64,000 nt of DNA, from assembly GCF_000328475.2 (NCBI RefSeq), contig NC_026487.1, forward strand, positions 372,001-436,000, written 5' to 3'. How positions within the stretch are numbered: the first letter of the stretch is position 1; every line of letters starts with the position of its first letter. Positions 50,735-60,602 of the stretch are shown piece after piece. The translations under genes and the position numbers were made by a program. The notes beneath the pieces are model-generated. The model was given only the letters and a program-made list of their open reading frames with translations. It made no database searches and was not told the DNA's origin. This DNA comes from Mycosarcoma maydis. Lineage: Eukaryota > Basidiomycota > Ustilaginomycetes > Ustilaginales.

Positions 50735-50927
50735 TTTGCGCAAGCGAGCGACCACGCGCATGGAATTTCAATCACATGAATGCTGTGCTTCTCAATCATG
50801 AATCATGAATGTTTTGTTGTGTGGATTCCAGGAGGCCAAGCATGAGTCACTGAGTAACAAAAGTACCGACCGAAAATCGTGAATGGATTTCAGGCATGCG
50901 AACTGAACAAGAAAGAGGAGTTGCACA

Positions 50928-52261
50928 TCAACGTTTGGCCTCCTTCAATCGGCTCTTGAACTGGTTGAGTCTCTTGTGGTTAGCCATCCTAGCTTCGTGA
51001 CCAGAATCGCTTCTCTGGCCAGCGACGGATTGAGGGGCGACCCTGAAGCCGGCGGTGACAGCCTGGGGGATGCCGACGTTTCGTCGATTGTTATCAGCCA
51101 CCGAGCCGACGACGAGCGGACCAGCGCGCTGCGAGAGAGCCTCGCGATTCCACTCGGCCGACGCAATGTGTCGATCCCTGTACGACGATGATCGCTTCAG
51201 CACTGGACGCGACCACACCTCGATCAGATGCTCAGCCGACCGCTTGATCTTGGGTTCGACGCGCGAACACATGCTGTAGAAGACCACCACTTTGCCCAGG
51301 CCGGACATCTTGAGCGAAATCGTGTCAATCGTCATGCGTTCAAGAATCTGGAAGAACTGGTGTTGAATGTTGAGCGCAGGCAGCGATTTGTCCGGGAGCG
51401 GCTCCAGCCATCGTTTAACGCCTTCGAGCAGGTTGTTGTCCAGAATGGATTGTTGCAGATGATTTCTGTTGGAGAGCCAAAGCCACGAAAAAGTATGGGT
51501 CAATACATACGACGGAAAGGTTGCATACGACGCAAGCAAGCAGGGACATACTTTTGCAAGGTGGCGACCACCTTGGGTAGCAACTTGAGCTTGTTGGTTG
51601 CGGGCTTCTTCAATCGATTCGCCTCCTCGTCATCGTCGGCCGCGGTGACCATCTCCCTTCGCAGCGCAGCCACCTCTTCATCTGCGAGAAGATCCAGGTC
51701 GTCCTCACCGGCACGCTTGCGCGGCGCCTTTTTCTTTCCCGCTCGCAACGCCTCGTCGATCATCCGATCCGTCCTTGCCCTTCGAATCTCGGCCTCGGTC
51801 ATATTTGCATACGGATCCTCTTCTTCTTGTTCCACCTCGCCATCCGTCACGTGTCTCATCGACGAGGCCTCTTCCGGACTGTGATGGCGCTTTTTCTTCT
51901 TCTTGCGCATCACGGCTGCATCCGGATCATCTGCATTGCTAGCATCGCGCGCGTCACGCTTACGGAAGCTGGGTAGGTCATTGCCGACCTCGTCTCCATC
52001 GTCATCTTCGTCCTCGTCATCTTCGTCAAAGATCGCAGCGGTACGTACTGCAGCTGCAGTGTCTTGGCCGCGAACAACCGTCGTAAGGTGTTCTGGATCC
52101 GAAGGCGGGATCACGTCGATGTCATCCACTACGCCTTCCGAGGCGTCTGCAGCGGCGTCGGTGGCAGGAATTTCAGCGTCCGCTAGTGTTTCTGCTGCTG
52201 CCTGCGCAGCAGATTCGCTTGGCTCTTCAATTGGAGACTGCGCTGTCTCTTGATCAGCCAT
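50928..52261 (-). CDS. IWS1: Transcription elongation factor IWS1/SPN1, two exons
   Basis: IWS1 (Spn1) binds Spt6 and Pol II in transcription elongation and chromatin maintenance. Exons are 51552-52261 and 50928-51465, joined across an 86-bp intron (51466-51551; GTATGT, CAACAG). Splicing reads [26 protein letters not shown] split across the junction after LQK, which is continuous with the family. The TFIIS N-terminal-like domain covers about 220-350 ([66 protein letters not shown]). The N-terminal half is acidic and disordered with [11 protein letters not shown], as in yeast. The start is the ATG at 52259-52261 ([10 protein letters not shown]). Total 415 aa, close to yeast Spn1 (410). Confidence 0.95.
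51466..51551 (-). other. Spliceosomal intron in IWS1, 86 bp
   Basis: On the - strand the donor is CAAAA|GTATGT and the acceptor CCAACAG|AAATC. Neither exon frame alone is a complete IWS1 protein; joined they are. Confidence 0.92.
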
Positions 52262-52703
52262 CTTTGGTAGGTATGAGCGCAGCCCGTGGTGGATGAACAG
52301 GAGAAGACGAGAGGCTAGTGCCGGCGTGCGAAGCAAGAAGTGTGGTGAGAATAACAACAATCTCACGAAACTGGGGCTAGCCGCACGTGAGGGAATCACG
52401 AATGGATTCACGAATCGTGAATCTGAATCTTTCACGGTTTACGGGTTTTCCCAAATCACTGTACATAGTTACGATGTAACAACGTCTATAAAAGCCACGT
52501 GGACTTGCCTTCCCTCCTTCCAGTTGCCTTGTCAGCACACTCCACTGCTGCTTGTTCTTCAGCATGGTAAACTGGACAAGAACCCTAGCTACATTACTGG
52601 CAAGCTTGGCTTCTGGACTTTATCATGTTTTGGATTGACATGGCTGTGTCTACCGTCTTGCGACGGTTGGAGAGCGCACAGGCGGGAGTTCGAAGCACCA
52701 CTA
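52262..52703. other. Intergenic region upstream of IWS1, downstream of CMC4
   Basis: This holds the IWS1 promoter. A cluster of hexamer units lies at about 52395-52432 (AATCACGAATG, TTCACGAATCGTGAATC). No gene is supported. Confidence 0.5.
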
Positions 52704-52997
52704 TCAGCGCTTTTTGGTCTCGAGCAACGAGCCTCCATCACGACGTTTGGCATCGTGCTGCATGTTGTGTATCCTCCTTTGTACCACGGTAGGTATTGGA
52801 CAGCTATCTGCCTCGGCATCGTTGCCGCGCTGCTGGTAGAACTTGGCGCAGCAGCGATACAGGTCGTCGATCAAGGATTCGCATCTGGATTGGTCGAAGC
52901 CGGATTTTTGGAGACATGACTGGATCGCGCACGCTCGCGGATAGCATGGATTTGGATGGTCCGGATCCAGCTCGTCTTTCGACCGTTGGAAAGGCAT
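52704..52997 (-). CDS. CMC4: Mitochondrial twin CX9C protein CMC4
   Basis: CMC4 (human CMC4/MTCP1NB) is a small protein imported to the mitochondrial intermembrane space by the Mia40 disulphide relay. The 97-aa product shows C18, C23, C28, C39, C49, C50 and C66. C18-C28 and C39-C49 are both CX9C. The stretch PCYPRACAIQSCLQ and the LYRCCAKFYQQRG helix end match the yeast and human CMC4 pattern, including the extra Cys pair. The C-terminal 30 residues are basic and variable. The first 16 residues (MPFQRSKDELDPDHPN) are longer than in yeast, so a different start or small first exon is possible. No presequence, as expected for Mia40 substrates. Confidence 0.9.
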   Translation of the reverse strand: MPFQRSKDELDPDHPNPCYPRACAIQSCLQKSGFDQSRCESLIDDLYRCCAKFYQQRGNDAEADSCPIPTVVQRRIHNMQHDAKRRDGGSLLETKKR

Positions 52998-54020
52998 GGG
53001 TGACGATAGCCAAGTACGAGATCGAGGTGGGATCGGCTCGTGTCCAGATGTGTAAGATGGCTCAGTCCGTTAGACTCGATCCCGCGTGGGCGTGATACGA
53101 AACGTGCCGTACGGATCTACCGAGGTCCGGGAAGGATGGTGTGATGGTGTGGTAGGGAAACAAGCAATCACGAATCGTCGCGCATTGATTTCACCATGAG
53201 AGCTGGCTCGGCAGGTTGTCATTCCGTGACGCACGATGTGTGCATCCAGGACCTGCGTGCGAATTGTATTCACGATTCACGATTCGTGATTGTTGAGTTT
53301 CGAGGTGGAGGTCGCGCTCCTTTCGCACGCTGGTGGCCTGTTTTCGTATTTACATACCAAGCTCGTTGCAATCTGCCTTTCTGAGTGCGTCCGTCATCGT
53401 ATTGTAAATAAACATCGATCTATACGATGAATTGCGCCTGTCATAATGCCAGCCAACTTATCCAGCATCATGCCAAGCGGCTCACTGGTACAATTGCAGC
53501 AGAAGCTACACCGACAGGTGTGTTGATGACCGAGAGCAGCAGCAGACCATACGGAACGTTGAGGCACTGCACAAAGACCAAAGCCTAGCCTGCCAACGCT
53601 CACAACCGCGCACAGCACCATATCAACAACAGTAAGGCGATTCTCGACACAGGCCGTGCAACATCAAAGAAGAGCAAGCGCGAAGCATTCAGGTAGAGCG
53701 TCATTCAGGAGCCATCACGAATACTAGACGAGAACAATAAACCGCTCGTTGCTTCAGGTGGTCCACAGGTGTCCGGTCACACATGTCAACGTGAAACGTG
53801 AAAATAGGAAGCCAAGAATGTTTCCAATACCCCACGAATCTGAAGCCACATCTGCAAGGCTAGATAGCTCTAAGCGAAAAGTTGTAGCCACAAAGTTGGT
53901 GAAGAAAGAAAGCTTGTTCGAGGACAGATGGTATCTAAGGAGCGATCGGCAGCGAGCGTGAACGGTGTGATGTGCAAGAGGTATGGGGAAGAAAAGAATT
54001 CGCAATAATGATGACAACGG
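52998..54020. other. Intergenic region between the hydrolase gene and CMC4
   Basis: About 1.0 kb containing the CMC4 promoter and the hydrolase 3' end. A perfect heptad triplet of the dispersed repeat lies at 53270-53289. No gene is seen. Confidence 0.5.
53270..53289. repeat. Heptad repeat TCACGA-T-TCACGA-T-TCGTGA
   Basis: Three units in perfect 7-bp phase, the third flipped. The same architecture occurs at 25879-25898 with G as spacer. Confidence 0.9.
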
Positions 54021-56006
54021 TCATTGAGCAATAAAGTTGGAAATGTCCTCCGAGATCTGTCGGGTGTATCTCGTATTGGAGCGAGCCATACCCAGGAACA
54101 GGCAGGCTATGGACTCTGCATGGCCCAGGTTTCGATATGCTCTCAATCTAACCTGCTCCACCCCGATGCCCACCAACAAAGTCTTGAGCAGAGTGCTCTG
54201 TTCCACGGGAACCACCTGATCCTTGCCTCCGTGCACCAGCAAGAATTTCGGCGGCAGCAGCCTTGTATCGACGATGTTCTTGGCAGCGTAAAGGAGATGG
54301 GCTGGCGAGTGGATGAGGCAGTTGAAGTGCGAAGGACCGGTGGATCTGCGTAGATAGCTGAGGTGTTCGAGTCCACGTTCGGATTCCGATCGGAATCCTT
54401 TGATAACGTCCGAGATGCCCGACAGAAGGATCACTCCAGCGATCGCAGGAAGTTCCACTTCCGGTTCGTAGATCTCGACGCGTCGAAGACCGTTTCCGAC
54501 CTCATCTTCGGCCTTGCGATAGGCAGCGGATGACAGAATGGACTCAGCTTCCTCGACCTTGCGTGATGTGGAAGTGGCAATGCCCGTGACGTTGAATGTG
54601 TTGGTGGTAGTAAAGCGGCGGACAGAACCCATGACATGACCAGGGATCGCTGTCGAGCTGGAATCTTCCGTCTCATCGACCCATCCTTCCGAGCCACCCG
54701 CTCCAGCGGGATTGGCTTCGCCGCTACTGCGACGGTCAGCTCGAGAAGAAGAAGATGCGATCAGCCGAACCGGCTCATCATTGCCTTCGTCCAACGCATC
54801 CGAATGTGCGTTCGACGCCACCCTTTTCCTCCTAGTCGTTCGTACCTCGCCACTCTTCAACCACTCTTCGTCTTCTTCCTCGTTCTGCGAGTCTGGCTCT
54901 CCGAGACGTCGACCGTGATGATGCGATGATCCAGATTCGTGCCTAGATCGCAAGATGTGCCTCTCACGCTCGTACGCGCGATCCAGATGACCCTCCCGGC
55001 TGAGCACCACCGCCTCTTGTGAGATGGTCAGCATGATCAGATGCGCACTGAGTCCGTGACCCAACACGTAGATTTTGGAAGGATCGCCACCATATCTCTG
55101 ACAATTCTTGGTTGTCCAGCGCAGAACAAGGCGTAGATCGATGACCGACGACTTGATGCGCGATTCTGGGTAGTAGGTGATATCCGCCACAATGACGCAG
55201 TAGCCCATACGGCGCAGTCGCAGCGCGAGTTGAAGGTACAGTCGACGTTTAGACGTGATGGTGAGCGGACCCAGCATGGATGGTATGACGACAATGACGG
55301 GTACGCCGTTGGATGTGGCGGTGGGCAGGCTAGCTGTATCTGTACCGACACCAGATGCATTGGAGTGCAAAGAGATGGGCGCGTCGACTGGAAGGTATAC
55401 GTCAAGACGTTTGCCGCGAGAAGGACTGCCGTACAGAATGCCCTCTTTCACCACGCGCGATCCCTTTGTCGTGCCGATGACCATGATTCGGCGATAACTC
55501 CAGTCAAAGATGGCCGGAAAGATAAGCCGAAAGGCTGTGAGTGTGTATCGGAAAGCGGCAAGATCGACCTTAGCACACCTGATCGGGTTGATAGGGACAA
55601 AAGGAAAGAAGTTTCTTGGCGACCATCGGCGCGCGTTGGTCCATGTTGCAGGAAGGTCCTTCTGGGCCAAGAAAAGATAGCAGATCCAAGCCACCGCGTA
55701 CAGCAGCAGTACCGAGATGAGCAGCAAGATCGGAATCGCCATCACACCGATGACGGGAATCGCACACGCTGCAGCGAGTAACGGCCATGCTGGCAATGCG
55801 ATAGCAAGCGCCGGTAGCACGATAGGTTTGAGAATCAGTGCGAGGACTCGCTGCGATCGCTTTGGCAGCACAGGTGGTTGCGGTTCATGTTGAGGATAGT
55901 AAGTGGGTGAAGGTGGCGGGGGCGGAGAATGATGTTCAACCGTCGAGAGACGTCGACGGTCGAGCGGCGTCGCACGTGTCGACGAGGCGGACTCGTGATG
56001 GACCAT
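54021..56006 (-). CDS. Membrane-anchored alpha/beta hydrolase-fold protein, canonical nucleophile absent
   Basis: Residues about 195 to the end have an alpha/beta hydrolase fold of the esterase/prenylcysteine methylesterase-like group: VPVIVVIPSMLGP, MGYCVIVADITYYPES, RWTTKNCQRYGGDPSKIYVLG and, near the end, LVHGGKDQVVPVEQS (Asp) and YRNLGHAESI (His). In relatives the nucleophile elbow reads GQSAGAH. Here it reads GHGLSAH (316-322), with Gly where Ser is expected and a Ser two positions later. Two or more hydrophobic helices lie at about 52-112 (VLALILKPIVLPALAIALP, AIPVIGVMAIPILLLISVLL). A 150-residue Ser/Arg/Glu-rich disordered insert lies within the hydrolase domain. It is 661 aa and intronless. 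Activity is doubtful; the family is not named more closely. Confidence 0.83.
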   Translation of the reverse strand: MVHHESASSTRATPLDRRRLSTVEHHSPPPPPSPTYYPQHEPQPPVLPKRSQRVLALILKPIVLPALAIALPAWPLLAAACAIPVIGVMAIPILLLISVLLLYAVAWICYLFLAQKDLPATWTNARRWSPRNFFPFVPINPIRCAKVDLAAFRYTLTAFRLIFPAIFDWSYRRIMVIGTTKGSRVVKEGILYGSPSRGKRLDVYLPVDAPISLHSNASGVGTDTASLPTATSNGVPVIVVIPSMLGPLTITSKRRLYLQLALRLRRMGYCVIVADITYYPESRIKSSVIDLRLVLRWTTKNCQRYGGDPSKIYVLGHGLSAHLIMLTISQEAVVLSREGHLDRAYERERHILRSRHESGSSHHHGRRLGEPDSQNEEEDEEWLKSGEVRTTRRKRVASNAHSDALDEGNDEPVRLIASSSSRADRRSSGEANPAGAGGSEGWVDETEDSSSTAIPGHVMGSVRRFTTTNTFNVTGIATSTSRKVEEAESILSSAAYRKAEDEVGNGLRRVEIYEPEVELPAIAGVILLSGISDVIKGFRSESERGLEHLSYLRRSTGPSHFNCLIHSPAHLLYAAKNIVDTRLLPPKFLLVHGGKDQVVPVEQSTLLKTLLVGIGVEQVRLRAYRNLGHAESIACLFLGMARSNTRYTRQISEDISNFIAQ

Positions 56007-56503
56007 TGTGAGACAGAACCCTCGCGCAATGCCAGCGTCAGAGCAAGACGCAAGACAAGCTACAAAATGCTGAAGAGCAAATAGCGAACAAGACGTGAGA
56101 GATAAGCGTGTCGTGATGGTCGTGGTTATTGGACAAAGAATGAATCGCCCACTGGGAAAACGGGAAATTCAAACGAGCACCCTGCATCTGCCCAAACTGA
56201 CGACTGACTGCACACTGCGAAGTTGTAAGTCGTCGATAATCGTATCAACTCAGAATCATGAATCGTGAATCGCTCCTCTGTGCTCTTCTTCACGTGTCCG
56301 GATATTTAGAGCGTGAAATTGACGCATGTCAACAAAGTTCGTGTTGTTGTTCCAAATTCTCTCGACTTGTCGGTTTCTTTCACACAATCACGAACGTGAA
56401 TCGTGCATCGGCACAAAAGATACGTGTTGGCGGAACAAAGTCGTGAATCACGATTGCTGCTGTGTCTATTTTCATGTACTGCATGTCAAATAACATTGTG
56501 CGT
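56007..56503. other. Intergenic region upstream of the hydrolase gene
   Basis: This holds the hydrolase promoter and the 3' end of the NFX1 gene. A palindrome TCGTGAATCACGA lies at 56441-56453, with other units near 56262 and 56388. Confidence 0.5.
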
Positions 56504-59500
56504 CTAGTTGTCGTCTTCCCAGCTTTCAGGTACAGGTCCATCCGCGGCTGCAGGTTCCGCTGCTCTTTCCCCAGTGGCCGCGGGTAGGTCAACATGGGTA
56601 GCGGATCGTCGAGGATCATTCGGGTTCGGAATAATTCCAGCAGTGGGTGCTGTAGTTACCCTGGCACCATTGAGTTGTGTAATCATCGTGGGTTGGTCCC
56701 ACATACGCTCAGTAGCAGTAAGGGGCGAGTTGCGACCGGACCCAGAAGCGACGGCAGCCCAACCACGATCTCCTACAGGACCAGAGCTGGGATTGGCAAA
56801 GCCCGTCGCACCAGAACCGCTGGCTTTCGCTCCACCTCGCTTCATTGCCGAAGAGCCCCATGCCGAGCCTATTGCTGCACCGGCAGTGTTGCCACGGCTC
56901 AGCATCAACTCATCTTCTCTGCGTAAAACGTTCTTGTTTGCATCGACAGTACACAAGATAACGTCGCGGGCAAATTGTTCCCTGCGAACCAGCGACTTGA
57001 GCTCCGTCTTCATCATGACGAGACGTGTTGGCGAGTCGGGCGATGTAACGACGACATCTTCATCTCCTTGCCAGGTGATTTGAAAATTAATGGTGCGGAG
57101 CGCCGGCTGCAAAAGAGATCGCAGCGAATCCTCATCGTGTCCAAACACGCCAGGCAGGAAGATGGCGTTCAGCGGCTTGGGGGCATCGGTGCTGGATCGT
57201 TGCAGCTGAGCGAGACCCATTGACCTGCCTGCAGCTTGCGGTTGCTGCTGCTGTTGCCAAGACATGAGCGACGCGCGAGCTGAAGCAAAGGCTTCGGTCA
57301 GCAACGGTTTGGGAATACGGCTGTCCTGCTTACGTCGAATGCTGACACTGCAACGCGGTTCCAAATCCATGCACTCGCTCGCCAGCTTGTAGACAGCGGC
57401 AAGTTCGTGCGTAAATTTACGTTGGAACTTGTTGGCCGGCGGCAGAACCATGCCTGCTTTGGGCGATCGAACAAAATCGTTGAGCGTGGCTTCCAATCCG
57501 TCGCAGAACTTGCGGTTGTTTGGCACAGCGTAGTATGCGAGCGTCTCGTATGCGTAAGCGGCTGGCGCTGCCTTTTCGGATGGGTTCAGACCGAGTGCTT
57601 CAGCAAGCTTTGCGTTCCTCTGCGCGATGATGCACGAGTCATTGCACTTGAGTGACTTTTCCCTGCTCTGCGCATGGATCGATACACCGCATGTGGCGCG
57701 AGATTGGAGGTTGCCGCATGCACACTGCAACGTGATAACAGTCTCGCAAGGTTCGGCTTCGGGGCACGAGGATGGCGCATGGCATTTTTGCTGGCAAGGG
57801 TGCTGACACAATCGTCGCGGCTTACCACATACTTGGGCACAAGGAGCGCAGTCTCGGCCAGCGGCATGGCAAATTCCCTGACAGCGGTGGAAGCCGCAAT
57901 TAAGTAGTGCATCGCAAGATTGGCCGCACGAAACCCGCGATCGGCTGCACGGCACGTTCTTGACGATATGCTTTTGGCAGTGGCAGACCTTGTCGGTGAG
58001 ATAGACGCACGGAGGACACGATTCCTCTTCATGACAGTCGTGTGGCATCTTTGGATGGCCGCAGCTGGGTGGCGGTCGTACGCAAGGAAAGTTGCAGCGC
58101 ACTTGTGTGCCGCATGGCACAGGTGGCTCCAACACGGTACGACCGCAGTGGCAGATGAGCTCTTCAAAGCTGGCCTGAAGGCATGGCGGACAGGCGCCAC
58201 GATGACATGTCATGGGACACTCGTGCAGCCCACAGGCCAATGGCTTGGAACATGGAATGGAGCATTCGTGCAGCCCGGCAGGGTCCATTGCTTGGAGCTC
58301 GGCGACCGTTGGCCTCTTTTTCGACTTGCTCTTTGCCTGAAAGTAGAGTGGGCAGCACTGTCGGTTGCATTGGTGCTTTCCGCAGTGACGTAGAGATTGG
58401 CAGACTGTGTTGCAGAGAACCTCTTGATGCCCTTCAAGCTCTTCTTGCTGACGCTCGTAACAAGCGCGGCTTTGTTTGGTCTCACCGCAGCGGCAAGGCG
58501 TTGAGACTGGCAACTGGCAAGGCGGACATGGCCCGAGATGACAGACAGACGGACAGGGGTGACCGCAATTCGACATTTTCGAGCAGATGTTACCACAGGT
58601 GGGAATGGGATCCTGGCACGAAGTACGCGACTTGACGGGTTGAGCACCGCATGGACACGTCTGAACCAATTGAGGTGAGGAAGGACACACTGGACGAGCC
58701 GCATCCCTAGCGTGACAGGTGTTGGAGCACGAGTGTACACCACAGTCAAAGGTGCGCTCACATCGATCCTCGCATGCAAAACGACCGGGGAAGATGGAGG
58801 CGCTTGTGTCGTCGAAACTATCGCGTTGAATGCCATCCCCACAGCGCATGGTTTTGAAGTGCTTTCCACAATAGCAGCGTGCTTCCACTGAGACCGAGCA
58901 GGGCTGACAGTTGCCTGGATGACAAACATTCTGACACGAGTGCACACCGCAATCAAGCTTCTTGCCACAGACGTCACCGCACGATGTGCCGCGCTGGTGG
59001 AGCGTCGAGATGCGAGCTTGCTTTGCCGTAGTCTGGGAGCACCGCATAGGGATGGTATTGGCGCCACAGAAGCACTGTTGAGAGACGGTGACAGCGCAAG
59101 GTGGGCAGGGACCGGGATGGCAGGCATCGGCACAGCCATGGGCACATTTTCCGCGACTGCAGCGCTGACCGCAGCCGTGTGCATTAGCGCCTCTGCCCCC
59201 AGTTGGATCCTGAGTTCGGCCGCACCAGCACCAGTAGATCTTTGGAACGTCTTCTCTGGCATACTGACATCCAGGACAACGCCACGTGCCGCGACGGTTA
59301 CGAATTTCGGGATCCTCTTGCATGGCATTGTGCTCTTCGGCCTTCTTGACGCTGCTCTCGGCCCATTTGCGAACGCACGGCAGGTGGAGAACGGAGTGAC
59401 ATTGCGAACAGGACCAGGTTGCTTGACGTGTAGTTACAGTGCTGTAGCAGATGACACAGTCGTACTCTCCGGATGAAAGCTCGGCAAGCAAACGAGAACG

Positions 59501-60040
59501 CAGATCGGCATACTCGACTGGATCGGCAGTTGCTGCGACCTTGACCGCTGGCTTCCTAGACCGACTGTTTTGCGATGGCTTTGATGTGCTGCTTGCCTGT
59601 TCTGGTGTTGAAGTCCCTGACCCGCCAGTGAGCTTGCCGCCGAATTGCTGACGCCGCGCTGCTACGCGTGGCGGTGCAGAATTTGATGAAGAAGCCTTTT
59701 GGTTCGATTCAGACGCTGTGTTTGTGCCATCGGGTTTGCTAGACCTGCCGGCACCACGTCCGTTGCCCTTTTTCTTGGAAGTTGGCTTTGTAGAGCTGTG
59801 CATAGAGCTCTCCGGCAATTGGGACGGAGTGCCTTCATTTGTAGAAGCGGAGCCATTTGATGCGATGATGTTATCGGTCCTTCTTGATCGTGCGCGACCA
59901 CGATTGCGACCACGGTTGTGCCCTCGAGCAGATTGCGAGGACGACAGCGGATTCGCCGAAGCTTCTGATTGAATGTGTAGCTCGTGGATCGCTGGCAGAC
60001 TGTATGAAGAAGAGGCGGAAGCTGCTGATGCCTCTGCCAT
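56504..60040 (-). CDS. FAP1: NFX1-type zinc-finger protein FAP1
   Basis: FAP1 is the yeast NFX1 homologue, known for binding FKBP12 and competing with rapamycin; NFX1 proteins carry a RING and NFX1 zinc fingers and act as transcription regulators or ubiquitin ligases. The RING-like finger is at about 195-260 (YDCVICYSTVTTRQATWSCSQC, HLPCVRKWA, GTWRCPGCQ). NFX1 fingers follow over about 270-830, recognisable by repeated CG...H.C...CH.G.C.PC units (HPGPCPPC, HPGNCQPC, HLGPCPPC, HRGACPPC). An R3H-like region lies at about 895-965 (FVRSPKAGMVLPP, RKFTHELAAVYKLASECMDL). The N-terminal 190 residues are Arg/Gly/Ser-rich. It is 1178 aa, somewhat longer than yeast Fap1 (965). No intron is seen. Confidence 0.93.
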   Translation of the reverse strand: MAEASAASASSSYSLPAIHELHIQSEASANPLSSSQSARGHNRGRNRGRARSRRTDNIIASNGSASTNEGTPSQLPESSMHSSTKPTSKKKGNGRGAGRSSKPDGTNTASESNQKASSSNSAPPRVAARRQQFGGKLTGGSGTSTPEQASSTSKPSQNSRSRKPAVKVAATADPVEYADLRSRLLAELSSGEYDCVICYSTVTTRQATWSCSQCHSVLHLPCVRKWAESSVKKAEEHNAMQEDPEIRNRRGTWRCPGCQYAREDVPKIYWCWCGRTQDPTGGRGANAHGCGQRCSRGKCAHGCADACHPGPCPPCAVTVSQQCFCGANTIPMRCSQTTAKQARISTLHQRGTSCGDVCGKKLDCGVHSCQNVCHPGNCQPCSVSVEARCYCGKHFKTMRCGDGIQRDSFDDTSASIFPGRFACEDRCERTFDCGVHSCSNTCHARDAARPVCPSSPQLVQTCPCGAQPVKSRTSCQDPIPTCGNICSKMSNCGHPCPSVCHLGPCPPCQLPVSTPCRCGETKQSRACYERQQEELEGHQEVLCNTVCQSLRHCGKHQCNRQCCPLYFQAKSKSKKRPTVAELQAMDPAGLHECSIPCSKPLACGLHECPMTCHRGACPPCLQASFEELICHCGRTVLEPPVPCGTQVRCNFPCVRPPPSCGHPKMPHDCHEEESCPPCVYLTDKVCHCQKHIVKNVPCSRSRVSCGQSCDALLNCGFHRCQGICHAAGRDCAPCAQVCGKPRRLCQHPCQQKCHAPSSCPEAEPCETVITLQCACGNLQSRATCGVSIHAQSREKSLKCNDSCIIAQRNAKLAEALGLNPSEKAAPAAYAYETLAYYAVPNNRKFCDGLEATLNDFVRSPKAGMVLPPANKFQRKFTHELAAVYKLASECMDLEPRCSVSIRRKQDSRIPKPLLTEAFASARASLMSWQQQQQPQAAGRSMGLAQLQRSSTDAPKPLNAIFLPGVFGHDEDSLRSLLQPALRTINFQITWQGDEDVVVTSPDSPTRLVMMKTELKSLVRREQFARDVILCTVDANKNVLRREDELMLSRGNTAGAAIGSAWGSSAMKRGGAKASGSGATGFANPSSGPVGDRGWAAVASGSGRNSPLTATERMWDQPTMITQLNGARVTTAPTAGIIPNPNDPRRSATHVDLPAATGERAAEPAAADGPVPESWEDDN

Positions 60041-60273
60041 CCTTGGTAGAGGATCTAGTGACTTTTGGAGTGGTGTGGCTAGGGGTTCGGGAGAGAAGAT
60101 GGAGGAGCCGGCTTAACCGAAAAGCAGCTCGAATGCTGATTGCCAAGAGTCGAACGCCGAGAAGGCGAAATGCACCGGACACTGGGGATGCTGCTGGAAG
60201 ATGGGCCGACAAAGGACTCAGCTGCTACTGAGTCATAAATAGTTCGGATTGACGGCTGAGTCGAAAGCGTTCG

Positions 60274-60280
60274 TATATAT
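60274..60280 (-). promoter_or_regulatory. TATA-like box upstream of FAP1
   Basis: TATATAT, about 235 bp before the FAP1 start codon. Called by sequence and position alone. Confidence 0.3.
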
Positions 60281-60589
60281 TGGTCTGATTCACGATTCGG
60301 AAGAAATTCTACAAGGTTGCGCAGCTCAGGTCATCTTAAGTTTACTCTCACCGTCTCGAGTGGCGGCAGATGTGAGTCGTGTGCTACAAAACGTGAATCG
60401 ACACGCGCAGGGCGGAACCAAAAAAAACCCCCACCCCGCTGTCAAGTTGACAAATCAACACATTTGTTCCAAGTTCAAATCGGGAAATCAAAAATTAGGG
60501 CCAGATCAGCGATCAGGAATGGTAATCGGGTAACAGAGGTCGCAAAATCGTCTAGAAAATGGAAGAAGAACGTGGTAACTACCAGCGAG

Positions 60590-60602
60590 TTCTGCAAACT
60601 TC
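60590..60602 (+). promoter_or_regulatory. Candidate heat-shock element upstream of HSP70
   Basis: TTC-TG-CAA-AC-TTC fits the TTCnnGAAnnTTC heat-shock element with one mismatch (CAA for GAA). It is about 600 bp upstream of the HSP70 ATG. It is isolated, so this is a tentative call. Confidence 0.3.

Noticed and set aside
58210..59328. 372-codon - strand ORF in the NFX1 gene
   Set aside because: Alternate frame of a Cys-rich gene; the FAP1 frame has the regular zinc-finger spacing.
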